Source of the DNA: Didemnitutus sp041906465
GTDB lineage: Bacteria > Verrucomicrobiota > Verrucomicrobiia > Opitutales > Opitutaceae
Assembly (NCBI GenBank): GCA_041906465.1
Contig: JAYRJE010000005.1
Location: 248,001 to 312,000, forward strand
Direction: 5' to 3'
DNA length: 64,000 bases
The notes beneath the pieces were generated by a model. That model saw only the letters and a program-made list of their open reading frames with translations, was not told the origin of the DNA and did not search any database. The position numbers were made by a program, and so were the translations under genes. The first letter of the stretch is position 1. Every line of letters begins with the position of its first letter. Shown piece after piece: positions 1 to 8,243 of the stretch.

Positions 1-1598
1 AACTGGAGAAGGTTCTGGTCCTGCGTGTCGCCGCCTTGCACCGAAAACGCGAGGAACGGCTTGCCATCCTTCAACGCGAGCGACGGCGTGAGCGTGACGC
101 GCGGACGCTTGCCAGGCTCGAGCACGTTGAACGGGTTCAGCGCCGGATCGAGCACCCAGCTCTGCATGCGCTGCGAGAGGCCGACGCCGGTTTTGCCCGC
201 AACCACCGCGGGAATCCAGCCGCCGCTCGGCGTGACCGACACGACCCAGCCTTCCGCGTCCGCGGCCTGAATCGAGGTGGTGCCCATTTTGAAATATTCG
301 TCGTCCGTGAAGATCGGCGGCGTGGTCGCGGCGACTTGGAACGAAGCCGGCTTCGTCGCGTTCGTGGGCGGTTGCGGCGTCCATTTCTTCAGCAGTTCGG
401 CGAACGGATTCGTGCCGCCTTGGAAGGGATACGGATCGCCGGGGTGTGCGGTCGCGTCGTTCTTCGTCCAGTTGATCGTCTGGTAGCGCGCCTTGGCGTA
501 GTCCTTCGAGAGCAGGCCGCGCACCGGCTCCTCGGGCGGGAAGTCGGGATCGCCGTAGTAGAAATCGCGATCGGCGAACGCCAGGTTCATCGCCTGGTAA
601 ACGGTATGGATGTAGCGCGCGCTGTTGTAGCCCATCGCGCGGAGATCGGCGTTCTCGAGGATGTTCAGCGCCTGGAGCAGCGCCGGACCCTGCGTCCATG
701 TCGTGAGCTTGTAGACCTCGATGCCGCGATAGTTCGTCGAGACGGGCGCCTCGATCTTCACCTGCCAGCGCGCGAGATCTTCTTTCGTGAACAAGCCACC
801 CTGCTCCCGCGTGCTGCGGACGAGTTCGTCGGCGATATCGCCGCGGTAGAAGCGATCGTAAGCAGCCCTGATCGCGGCCTTGCGGTCCTTGCCGGCGGCG
901 AGCGCGGCTTTCTCCGCTTCAATGAGCTGGCGCAACATCGCGGCCAGGTCGGGTTGGTGGAAAATTTCGCCGCCGCGCGGCGCGGCGCGCTTCGCCAGGT
1001 CCTTTTCGTCCAGGTGTGTGAGGAAAACGTTCTTCGCATATGGCCACTTCGAAATCTCGCCGCGGAAGCGCTCGATCTGGTCGGCGGCCTGCGACTCGAT
1101 CGGGTAGCCGTCGGCCATCGCGATGGCCGGCGCGAGCACGTCGGCGAGCGAGAGCGTGCCGTATTCGGCCAGCATCGTCATCAAGCCGCCCGGCGTGCCC
1201 GGTGTCACGGCGGCGAGCGGACCGTATTCGGGCGGGTAGGCGTAGCCGTTTTTTTTGAAAAACTCCACGGTTGCACCGGTGGGCGCCACGCCGAGCGCGT
1301 TGACGCCGACGACCTGCTTCGTGTGCGGGTTGTAGATCAACGCCTGCGTTTCGCCGCCCCAGCCGAGCGTGTCCCACATGGTGCACGTCGCGGCGAGCAT
1401 CGCGCAGGTGGCGTCGACGGCGTTGCCCCCCTTCGTGAAAATCATCGCGCCGGCCGTGGCCGCGAGGGGCTTGCCGGTGACGGCAACCCAGTTCTTGCCG
1501 TGGAGGATGGGCTTGTTGGTGCGCTGAGCGTGGGTGGAAAGGACAAACGTCAGCGAGCAAAGCGCGACGGCGGACAGGCAACGAAGGCGGGGGCTCAT
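1..1598 (-). CDS. ggt: Gamma-glutamyltransferase (3' end cut by window edge)
   Basis: Periplasmic or exported enzyme of the Ntn-hydrolase fold that cleaves gamma-glutamyl bonds, for example in glutathione, and autoprocesses into two subunits. About 532 residues are visible. The N-terminus MSPRLRCLSAVALCSLTFVL looks like a signal peptide ending near STHAQ. The large-subunit part carries GKNWVAVTGKPLAA and GGNAVDA. The small subunit begins at the GTTS motif, whose first Thr (about residue 440) is the expected autoprocessing nucleophile; the usual third residue His is Ser here. The distal small-subunit part with the GGS-type oxyanion motif lies beyond the left edge. The ATG has no Shine-Dalgarno sequence. 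The family assignment is firm; the substrate is not visible from sequence. Confidence 0.9.
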   Translation of the reverse strand, partial: MSPRLRCLSAVALCSLTFVLSTHAQRTNKPILHGKNWVAVTGKPLAATAGAMIFTKGGNAVDATCAMLAATCTMWDTLGWGGETQALIYNPHTKQVVGVNALGVAPTGATVEFFKKNGYAYPPEYGPLAAVTPGTPGGLMTMLAEYGTLSLADVLAPAIAMADGYPIESQAADQIERFRGEISKWPYAKNVFLTHLDEKDLAKRAAPRGGEIFHQPDLAAMLRQLIEAEKAALAAGKDRKAAIRAAYDRFYRGDIADELVRSTREQGGLFTKEDLARWQVKIEAPVSTNYRGIEVYKLTTWTQGPALLQALNILENADLRAMGYNSARYIHTVYQAMNLAFADRDFYYGDPDFPPEEPVRGLLSKDYAKARYQTINWTKNDATAHPGDPYPFQGGTNPFAELLKKWTPQPPTNATKPASFQVAATTPPIFTDDEYFKMGTTSIQAADAEGWVVSVTPSGGWIPAVVAGKTGVGLSQRMQSWVLDPALNPFNVLEPGKRPRVTLTPSLALKDGKPFLAFSVQGGDTQDQNLLQ

Positions 1599-1734
1599 GG
1601 CGATAGGGGTTGAGCGGCGCGGAAGCGGCTACTCTCGCGAGCGATCGCGCCAAGTCAAACCACGCGCCGCGCCGGCGGCGCAGACAAGCGGCTTCACACT
1701 TGAGCGGTGCGGCAATGCGCGGCAAAAAGGCGTC

Positions 1735-2052
1735 ATGAAAACGCACGCCTGCGCCGCCCTTCCCGCTCTTGTCGTCGCTCTCCTGCTCGCCGGTTGCGAA
1801 GCCCCGGCGAATGTCCCCGGCGCGGCATCGCAGCGCGATGGCGTGACCCGCGACACGTGGATCGCCCGTCGCGAATCGCAGTTGAAGCAGATGGGGCTGA
1901 AGGACGGCGATGCCGCCATGAAGGCACAGGAAGAGTGGCGCAACCTCGGCAACTCGACCGAGAGCTACACGCTCTACGACTCGAGTGCGAAGGCGCGAGC
2001 CACGCAGGACAAGTTCGAAGACGACCTGGCGAAATCGAAGAAGGGCAACTGA
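1735..2052 (+). CDS. Small hypothetical lipoprotein
   Basis: A 105-residue protein with a clear lipoprotein signal: MKTHACAALP, a hydrophobic stretch, then the lipobox LLAGC with Cys about residue 19. The mature part is small, hydrophilic and rich in Lys, Asp and Glu, with a predicted helical segment starting WIARRESQLKQMG. I recognise no family. The start was chosen because it places the signal peptide at the N-terminus and is preceded by AAAAAGG, a weak ribosome-binding site. It diverges from ggt and is followed by a palindromic repeat. Envelope location is inferred from the lipobox only. Confidence 0.75.
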   Translation: MKTHACAALPALVVALLLAGCEAPANVPGAASQRDGVTRDTWIARRESQLKQMGLKDGDAAMKAQEEWRNLGNSTESYTLYDSSAKARATQDKFEDDLAKSKKGN

Positions 2053-2069
2053 GGGGGGACTGCGGAGTT

Positions 2070-2117
2070 GTAGGTCAGCGCGCTGGCGCGCGCCCTTTGA
2101 GCGCCCGCCAGCGGGCT
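2070..2117. repeat. GTAGG-capped palindromic repeat (REP-like)
   Basis: Begins GTAGG and contains a stem AGCGCGCTGGCG pairing with CGCCAGCGGGCT (11 of 12 positions) around a short loop. It resembles the other GTAGG(G)-headed palindromes in this window and lies between the lipoprotein gene and the convergent purine nucleoside phosphorylase gene. Confidence 0.5.
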
Positions 2118-2133
2118 GCCCACACGCGGCGTC

Positions 2134-2967
2134 TCAGAGCTCCTTCACTGCCGAGATCACCAGCTTCTCGAATGCCGCCGCGCCTTTCGCGGCGTTTTCG
2201 AGCGTGTGCGCGTGCGTGAGATGCTCGTTCGACAGTCCGGCGCCCATGTTCGTGATGCACGAGACGCCCGCGACCTTCAGGCCGCAATGGCGTGCGATCA
2301 GGCAATCCGGCACGCTCGACATGCCGACGGCGTCGGCGCCCCAGCCTTGCACCATGCGAATCTCCGCCGGCGTCTCGAACGACGGCCCGCGGAACGCCAC
2401 GTAAACGCCCTCATGCAGCGTCACGCCTTCGCGCTGCGCCACCGCTTTGATCTTCGCACGCAGACCGGCGTCCCACGCATCCGTCACCGGGAAGAAGCGC
2501 GGACCGAACGTCTCGTCATTCGGACCCGTCAGCGGGTTGAGCCCGAGGAAATTGATGTGATCGGTGATGAGCATCAGCTGGCTGACGCCGATGTGCGCGC
2601 GGAGGCTGCCCGCGGCATTGGAGAGGAACAGCGTCTCGACGCCCGCGGCGCGCACCGCACGGATCATCGTCTTCAGCGGGTAGGCATCGGCCGTCTCGTA
2701 GAAATGCTTGCGGCCGTTCAACACGATGACCGGCACGCCGCCGAGCTTGCCGATGATCAACTGGCCGGCATGCCCCGCAACGGTGAGCACCGGAAACCCA
2801 GGCAGATCGCGATATGCCAGCACGACGGGATTCTCGACCTTCGCGGCCAGGCCGCCCAAGCCGGAGCCGAGGATGATTGCGATCTTGGGGGCCAGGTTTC
2901 CGCAGGCAGCGGTGATCTTCTCGGCGGAGAGGCGGACATTTTCGACGTGCTGTTGCTGTTCGGTCAT
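2134..2967 (-). CDS. punA: Purine nucleoside phosphorylase, trimeric class I type
   Basis: Cytosolic enzyme that splits purine nucleosides with phosphate into base and ribose-1-phosphate for salvage. The 277 residues match the usual length of the low-molecular-weight trimeric family. Visible motifs in order: IILGSGLGGLA (phosphate loop), LNGRKHFYE (the family GRxHxYEG region), GPSFETPAE with the base-contacting Glu, VGMSSVPD with the Met that lines the ribose site, and ITNMGAGL with the Asn expected to contact the purine. The ATG has no purine-rich leader. It is convergent with the small lipoprotein gene and downstream of rapA with no obvious operon link. Confidence 0.92.
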   Translation of the reverse strand: MTEQQQHVENVRLSAEKITAACGNLAPKIAIILGSGLGGLAAKVENPVVLAYRDLPGFPVLTVAGHAGQLIIGKLGGVPVIVLNGRKHFYETADAYPLKTMIRAVRAAGVETLFLSNAAGSLRAHIGVSQLMLITDHINFLGLNPLTGPNDETFGPRFFPVTDAWDAGLRAKIKAVAQREGVTLHEGVYVAFRGPSFETPAEIRMVQGWGADAVGMSSVPDCLIARHCGLKVAGVSCITNMGAGLSNEHLTHAHTLENAAKGAAAFEKLVISAVKEL

Positions 2968-3108
2968 GCGCGCTAGCTAACGCGAACGCCGCACGCGGCG
3001 GAAGCCTGCATTTGCCGCGGGCCCTCACTGGACAGCGCACACAACCTTGCCGCGGCCCGCCTCCGGTGGCGCGGCGGGCGCGAGCGTCTTCGCCTCGCGG
3101 GGTTTCCG

Positions 3109-5964
3109 TCACTCGCGCGGGCGCTGTAGCACGAGCCGCAACGAATCCAGCCGTAGCCGTGCCGCCGCGATCGCGGCATGCACCTGTTCCAGCTGCGCGG
3201 CGACCAGGACGATTTCCTCCGGCCGCACGTGATCGTTCAGCTTCTGCAAATCGAGCAGACGCTGCCGCTCCGCCTTCAACACGGAATCGGCCCGCTCGCT
3301 CGCCACAGTGCGCAAACGCGCGGCGCGCACCTCGGCTTCATCACCGGCGGCCTCGACCAGTTTCTTCAGCACCGCGGCGTTGAAACCCGGTTGCTCGAGG
3401 AACCGGTGCAGGTCGCCGTCCTCGAACCCATCCGCGATGTCCTCTGCCGTGCGCGCATCGGTCAGATCGGTGCCACGCACGTCCACGACCACGCGCACCG
3501 GCTGTGGGGCGAGGAAGCGGTCCACGCTCCACCGCGCTTCCGCGACTGGCTCAAGCACATAGACAGCCTCGACGAAAAGATTCGGCACGTCGCCGACGAC
3601 CGTGCCAAAGGCCGTCGTGCCCGCCGGCGAATCCACCAATAGATCGCACGTGTCACGCAACAGCGCGTGGTCGGCCGACAGAAAGGCGATGTCCTCGCGC
3701 GACAGCGCGCGCTGGCGATCAAAGGTCGCCAGCAGTCCATCCGCCGGAATCGCCGGAAAGCCCTCCACGTAGGCGTGGCTCGCATCGAGCGTGATCTCGA
3801 CGCCCTCGTGTTCTTTCACTGCGACGCCGAAGTGATCGAGCAAATCGAGCAGCAAGGTGCGCACGGAACGATCCGCCTCAGCCGTGCGGATTGCGTCAAG
3901 CACCCGCGCCGCCGCGGTGGCGTCGAAGGAGTTCAATTCCAACAGGCGATCGCGCCCTTTCTCAATGCGCTTCGCCCGTTCGCGGCGAAACGCCTGCGTC
4001 TCCGCGACGAGCGCTTCCAACTCGCCCTGCCGCCCCGCCGATCCGCGCGTGGCGAAGCCCGTCGCGAGTGTCAGCAGCTGAACGCGAAACTTCTCCTGAT
4101 AATCCGTGCCGCCGTGCAGCGGCGCTTCGAACGCATCGAGTCCCGCGTGATACCACTCGACCAACGGCTCCTCCGCACTGCCGCGCACGAACGGCACATG
4201 CACGCGGATCGTCTCCGTTTGCCCGATGCGGTCGAGTCGCCCGATGCGCTGTTCGACGAGACCCGGATTCAGCGGCAGATCGAAGAGCACGAGATGATGC
4301 GCGAACTGGAAGTTTCGCCCCTCGCTGCCGATCTCGGAGCACAGCAACAGCTGCGCGCCGTCGGGCTCGGCGAACCAGGCCGCTTGGCGGTCGCGCTGCA
4401 CCAGCGGCAGGCCTTCGTGAAACTGTCCGATCTTGAACGCCGCCTTTTCCTGCAACGCCGCTTCGATCGCCGCGACTTTCCTCGCGGAACGGCAGATGAG
4501 CAGCACCTTCGCGGGCTTCCGCGCGGAGAGGAACTCCGCCAGCCACGCGATGCGCGGGTCGTCGCGGAACGAGTAGCGAATCGCCGACTCGTTGCCGGTT
4601 TCCTCCGCCTCGATTTCTCGCGCGATGCGCGCCAGCAGCGTCGCATTGTCCGCCGCTTCCAGCGGCACCGGACAAAACTGGCGGTGCGGAAAACCGGTCA
4701 TGCTCGCGCGCGTGTTGCGGAAGACGACGCGGCCGGTGCCGTGCTGATCGAGCAGGGTGCGCAACAGCGCCTCGCGCGCGCCGGGTCGCCCGGCCGCGAG
4801 GGCGGCCAGCAGCTCCGCGATCCGCGCCGGATCGCGCGTGAAGAGCTGCCGCAGGGCCGCCTGATCCTTCGCGGTCAGCGCGCGCTGGCCGACGATCTTG
4901 TCGGCGATCGCCGCGACCGCCGTGAACTTGTCAGCTTCCGCGGCAAACGACGCGAAATCCGTGTAGCGCGCCGGATCGAGCAGCCGCAGCCGAGCGAAAT
5001 GCCCGGCGAGTCCGAGTTGCGTCGGCGTGGCCGTGAGCAGCAGCAGGCCGGGAGTGCGCGCGGCGAGTTGCTCCACGAGTTGATAGCCCGCGCTCGCCGA
5101 CTCGGGCGCCCACTCGAGGTGGTGGGCCTCATCGACGATCAGCAAATCCCATCCCGCCGCCACGGCCTGCTCGCGCCGCGTCCCGTTCGCCGCGAGAAAA
5201 CCGGTGCTCGCGAGCGCGAGCTGCGCAGCGAGGAAGGGATTCGCGCCGGGCTCGCTCTGCTCGCAGTCCACACAGCGCTGCTCGTCGTAGATGCTGAACC
5301 ACAGGTTGAATCGCCGCAGCAGCTCGACGAACCACTGGTGCGTCAGCGACTCCGGCACGAGCACCAGCGCGCGCCGGACCTGCCCGACGGCGAGCAAACG
5401 CTGGAGAATTAGACCGGCCTCGATCGTTTTGCCGAGGCCGACTTCGTCGGCGAGCAACACGCGCGGCAACCGGCGCGAAGCCACTTCCTGCAGGATGTAG
5501 AACTGATGCGGGATCAGGTCGACGCGCGCCCCGAGAAACCCGCGCACTTCCGACTGTCGCCACGCCGCCTGCCAGCGCAACGTGCGCAACCGCAGATCGA
5601 ACACTTCGCCCGGCTCCGCTTGTCCGGCGAGCAAACGCTCCGGCGGACGGCTGACGCTCGTGACATCCGACACCTCGTCCTCGCGCACGCGGCGTCCCTC
5701 GCCGGCGTAGGTCAGCAGGCCGTCCGTTTCCTCCACCCGCTCGACCGTGAAGCGGGCGCCGGCGCGCGGGGCGACCACCTCGCCGACGCGGAACTGCACG
5801 CGTTTCAGCACCGGCGTGTTCAACGCGTAGAGGCGGCGCTCGCCCGCCGCGGGGAAGTCCACCGCGATCCGCTTGGCCGGGCGATCGATCTGCGCGACGA
5901 TGCCAAGCCCGAGCTCGGGCTCGCGTTCACTGAGGCAACGTTGGCCAACGACGGAAAGCGACAT
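3109..5964 (-). CDS. rapA: RapA-like SNF2-family helicase (RNA polymerase recycling factor)
   Basis: A 951-residue Swi2/Snf2 ATPase resembling RapA, which binds RNA polymerase and helps recycle it after termination. The N-terminus MSLSVVGQRCLSEREPELGL matches the first Tudor-like domain of RapA. Helicase motif I is LADEVGLGKT (171-180), motif II DEAH is at 278-281, motif III is LLTATP, and motifs V-VI appear as EQRIGRLDRIGQ. The long C-terminal domain is present, so the protein seems full length. A longer reading from a GTG eight codons upstream is possible, but the ATG fits the family N-terminus and has GGTGG just upstream. Family confidence is high; partnership with RNA polymerase is inferred from homology. 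Confidence 0.9.
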   Translation of the reverse strand: MSLSVVGQRCLSEREPELGLGIVAQIDRPAKRIAVDFPAAGERRLYALNTPVLKRVQFRVGEVVAPRAGARFTVERVEETDGLLTYAGEGRRVREDEVSDVTSVSRPPERLLAGQAEPGEVFDLRLRTLRWQAAWRQSEVRGFLGARVDLIPHQFYILQEVASRRLPRVLLADEVGLGKTIEAGLILQRLLAVGQVRRALVLVPESLTHQWFVELLRRFNLWFSIYDEQRCVDCEQSEPGANPFLAAQLALASTGFLAANGTRREQAVAAGWDLLIVDEAHHLEWAPESASAGYQLVEQLAARTPGLLLLTATPTQLGLAGHFARLRLLDPARYTDFASFAAEADKFTAVAAIADKIVGQRALTAKDQAALRQLFTRDPARIAELLAALAAGRPGAREALLRTLLDQHGTGRVVFRNTRASMTGFPHRQFCPVPLEAADNATLLARIAREIEAEETGNESAIRYSFRDDPRIAWLAEFLSARKPAKVLLICRSARKVAAIEAALQEKAAFKIGQFHEGLPLVQRDRQAAWFAEPDGAQLLLCSEIGSEGRNFQFAHHLVLFDLPLNPGLVEQRIGRLDRIGQTETIRVHVPFVRGSAEEPLVEWYHAGLDAFEAPLHGGTDYQEKFRVQLLTLATGFATRGSAGRQGELEALVAETQAFRRERAKRIEKGRDRLLELNSFDATAAARVLDAIRTAEADRSVRTLLLDLLDHFGVAVKEHEGVEITLDASHAYVEGFPAIPADGLLATFDRQRALSREDIAFLSADHALLRDTCDLLVDSPAGTTAFGTVVGDVPNLFVEAVYVLEPVAEARWSVDRFLAPQPVRVVVDVRGTDLTDARTAEDIADGFEDGDLHRFLEQPGFNAAVLKKLVEAAGDEAEVRAARLRTVASERADSVLKAERQRLLDLQKLNDHVRPEEIVLVAAQLEQVHAAIAAARLRLDSLRLVLQRPRE

Positions 5965-6049
5965 GCCACCATGAGGTGCGACTCGCACGCCGTTTCAAAG
6001 GGAATTTGGCGGAGAGGCACTCGTCGGTCGAGCATCGCTCAATCGCACC

Positions 6050-6131
6050 AGGTGGTCGTTGCTGCCCCAGCGACGACGCGAAAGTCGTCCGCGGCAACGC
6101 GCGGAGCGCGGCTGGGACAGCGACGCCCACC
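6050..6131. repeat. Inverted pair of palindromes (AGGTGGTCG family)
   Basis: Left unit AGGTGGTCGTTGCTGCCCC continues into AGCGACGAC, giving a stem of GTCGTTGCTG with CAGCGACGAC. An inverted mate lies at about 6106-6131 (GCTGGGACAGCGACGCCCAC). A related left unit occurs at 43691. The region between rapA and the nucleoside kinase gene (5965-6339) carries only repeats and no gene. Confidence 0.55.
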
Positions 6132-6143
6132 CCTGCCCGGTTT

Positions 6144-6222
6144 GTCATCGCGAGCCCGACGCAGTCGGGCGTGGCGATCCAGCGACACTGGATTGCTTCG
6201 TCGCTCCACTCCTCGCAATGAC
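6144..6222. repeat. GTCATTGCGAG-type dispersed element
   Basis: About 79 bp bounded by inverted ends GTCATCGCGAG and CTCGCAATGAC, with an inner inverted repeat GCGATCCAG / CTGGATTGC. On the minus strand it reads as the GTCATTGCGAGGAGTGGAGC type of sequence, which I recognise from general knowledge as a repeat seen in many unrelated genomes. Peptides such as SLRGVERRSNP that it could encode are not real genes. Confidence 0.65.
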
Positions 6223-6304
6223 AGGTTGCGAACGTCAGAACTCAGGACGTGCGCCCCGCGCGTCCACACATTACGAGCTAGCGTGCGCGAGCGTTCGCCC
6301 GCCC

Positions 6305-6329
6305 GGGCGCGCACAAGGCGCGCCCCTAC
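6305..6329. repeat. GTAGGGG palindromic repeat
   Basis: GGGCGCGC, loop ACAAG, GCGCGCCC, then CTAC: a perfect 8-bp stem whose minus-strand 5' end is GTAGGGGCGCGCC. It lies ten bases downstream of the stop codon of the nucleoside kinase gene. Confidence 0.6.
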
Positions 6330-6339
6330 ATCTACCCGT

Positions 6340-8043
6340 TCAGCCGCCCCAGGCCTTGAAATCCTTCAGGCATGAGCCGCCGAGGAATTCGCGCAGGATC
6401 GAATTCTCCGGCACCTGACTGGCCTCGATCGGGGCGAACCATTGCAGCAGCGCGAGCAGGCGCGCCGCCTCGACGTGCTCCGGCGTCCCGTGCGGAACCT
6501 GGCGGAGCAGCGGCTCGGCGATCGGACGCAGCGCGGCGAGTTCGTAGACGAGCGCGGAGTTGAACATCGCGTCGGCATTTTCCTGGTGCGGGAAGATGTG
6601 CAGCTTCTCGCCGCGCCGCACTGATTCCCAGCGCGAGATCGTGTCGGTGGCGGAGTAGCCGCGGTCGCGGGCGTCGCGGACGATGCGCCGGATCAGCCGC
6701 GTATCGGTGGTCGAGAGGCGGTTGTGCCGGTGGAGGCTGAGCTGCGTGAGCGCAGAGGCGAAAATGCGGAACGCCTGCGCGGCGAGCGCCGGCGGCACGA
6801 GCTTCGGATTGAGTCCGTGGATGCCCTCGAGGATCACGATCTGGCCGGGGCGAAGGCGCACGAGGTCGCCTTTTTCCGGACAGCCGCGCACGAAGTTGTA
6901 ACGCGGCAACTGCACCTCCCGGCCCTCGAGGAGCCCGGCGAGGTGTTCGGCAAGCAGGTCGAGATTGAGCGCACCGATGGTTTCGAAATCGAATTTGCCG
7001 TCGCCGTCGCGGGGCGTGCGCTCGCGCTCGACGAAGTAGTTGTCCATTTCGAGGGCGAACGGCGACAGCCCGCGAGCGAGCAGTTGCACGGCGAGGCGAC
7101 GCGAGAAGGTCGTCTTCCCCGAGGACGAGGGGCCCGAGATCAGGACCAGGCGGCCGCAGTCGCCGCGCTCGGCGATCTGCTGGGCGATGGCGGCGATGTG
7201 CTGTTCGTGCAGCGCCTCGGAGACGAGCATGACCTCGCGCGCGCGGTTGGCTTGGATGGCGCTCACGAGCGCGCCGACGTCGCCGATGCCGAGCCGGTTG
7301 AGCCAGTCGCCGTATTGACGGAAGGCCGCGAGGAGCTTCGGCGTCGGCACGATCCCGGTGGGCTGCTTCGGCGAGTGCTGACGCGGGTAAAGCAACGCAA
7401 AGCCGCCATTGTCCACGACGAGATCGAACCACTCCAGATAGCCCGTCGACGGCACCATGTAGCCGTGATGGTAATCAACATAGCCATCGACCTGCCGGAG
7501 CCCGACCGTCGGGTTCTTGCGATGGCGCAGGAGGCGCACCTTGTCCGCATCGCCACGCGCCTCGAAGAGGCTGATCGCCTCGGCGACCGGCACACGGCGC
7601 TTTTGAAAAGGCAGATCCTGCGCCACCAGCCGGCGCATCTCGTCGCGGAGTTGTGCAAGCTCGGCCTCACTCAACGGCGGGCGACCGTGCACTTCGCAAT
7701 AATAGCCGCCGGACGACAGCGAATGATCGACGCACAGTGACGCGTCGGGAAACCGCCGGCTGAAGGCCGTGCAGAGCAGGAACGTCAGCGAGCGCCGGTA
7801 GATGCGCGCGCCGTCGGCATCGGTCATCGCGATCGGCCGCACGTGCGCCTCGAGTTCGAGGCGATAAGTCAGCTCGCGCAACTCGCCATTGACGATCGCG
7901 CCGACAATCCGCGACGGCCACACCGCGCGCAACGGTTCGAGAAGTTCCTCAAGGGTGGCACCACGGGCACCGCGAAGAACGCGGGTGTCCGGCAGATGAA
8001 GTTCGACCACCTCGCTCGCTGGGGCGAAACAAGTTTCAAACAT
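6340..8043 (-). CDS. Uridine kinase-like nucleoside kinase with N-terminal TGS-like domain
   Basis: A 567-residue soluble protein built from a TGS-like beta-grasp segment (about 1-60), a region resembling the second additional domain of threonyl-tRNA synthetase (HSLSSGGYYCEVHG about 107-120), and a C-terminal P-loop kinase of the phosphoribulokinase/uridine kinase family. The Walker A motif GPSSSGKT is at 304-311, followed by ALEMDNYFVER and VILEGIHGLN. Proteins of this layout are usually annotated as nucleoside kinases, probably acting on uridine or cytidine; the function of the synthetase-like part is unknown. The ATG was preferred to a GTG 16 codons upstream because it starts right at the TGS-like segment. 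The leader CTCTTCTGTTTCCC is pyrimidine-rich. Confidence 0.8.
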   Translation of the reverse strand: MFETCFAPASEVVELHLPDTRVLRGARGATLEELLEPLRAVWPSRIVGAIVNGELRELTYRLELEAHVRPIAMTDADGARIYRRSLTFLLCTAFSRRFPDASLCVDHSLSSGGYYCEVHGRPPLSEAELAQLRDEMRRLVAQDLPFQKRRVPVAEAISLFEARGDADKVRLLRHRKNPTVGLRQVDGYVDYHHGYMVPSTGYLEWFDLVVDNGGFALLYPRQHSPKQPTGIVPTPKLLAAFRQYGDWLNRLGIGDVGALVSAIQANRAREVMLVSEALHEQHIAAIAQQIAERGDCGRLVLISGPSSSGKTTFSRRLAVQLLARGLSPFALEMDNYFVERERTPRDGDGKFDFETIGALNLDLLAEHLAGLLEGREVQLPRYNFVRGCPEKGDLVRLRPGQIVILEGIHGLNPKLVPPALAAQAFRIFASALTQLSLHRHNRLSTTDTRLIRRIVRDARDRGYSATDTISRWESVRRGEKLHIFPHQENADAMFNSALVYELAALRPIAEPLLRQVPHGTPEHVEAARLLALLQWFAPIEASQVPENSILREFLGGSCLKDFKAWGG

Positions 8044-8243
8044 GGGAAACAGAAGAGGGCTTGGGCAATGAGCCAAGCCGCGCGAATGCACAGCTCAGCA
8101 AGGAGATATCGGCGCAAACCCGCGCGCGCTTCAAAGAAAAACCGCGCCGTGCCGGCCGGGACGCCGCCCTGCCCTTGGGTCCGCCCGCCCGCGCGCGCCA
8201 ACCCCTGCGCGCGCAAGCGCGCTGACCCACTACGTGGCACCGC

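Noticed and set aside
6039..6314. Short open frames reading SLRGVERRSNP or FVAPLLAMTG
   Set aside because: They are translations of the GTCATTGCGAG dispersed repeat, not genes.
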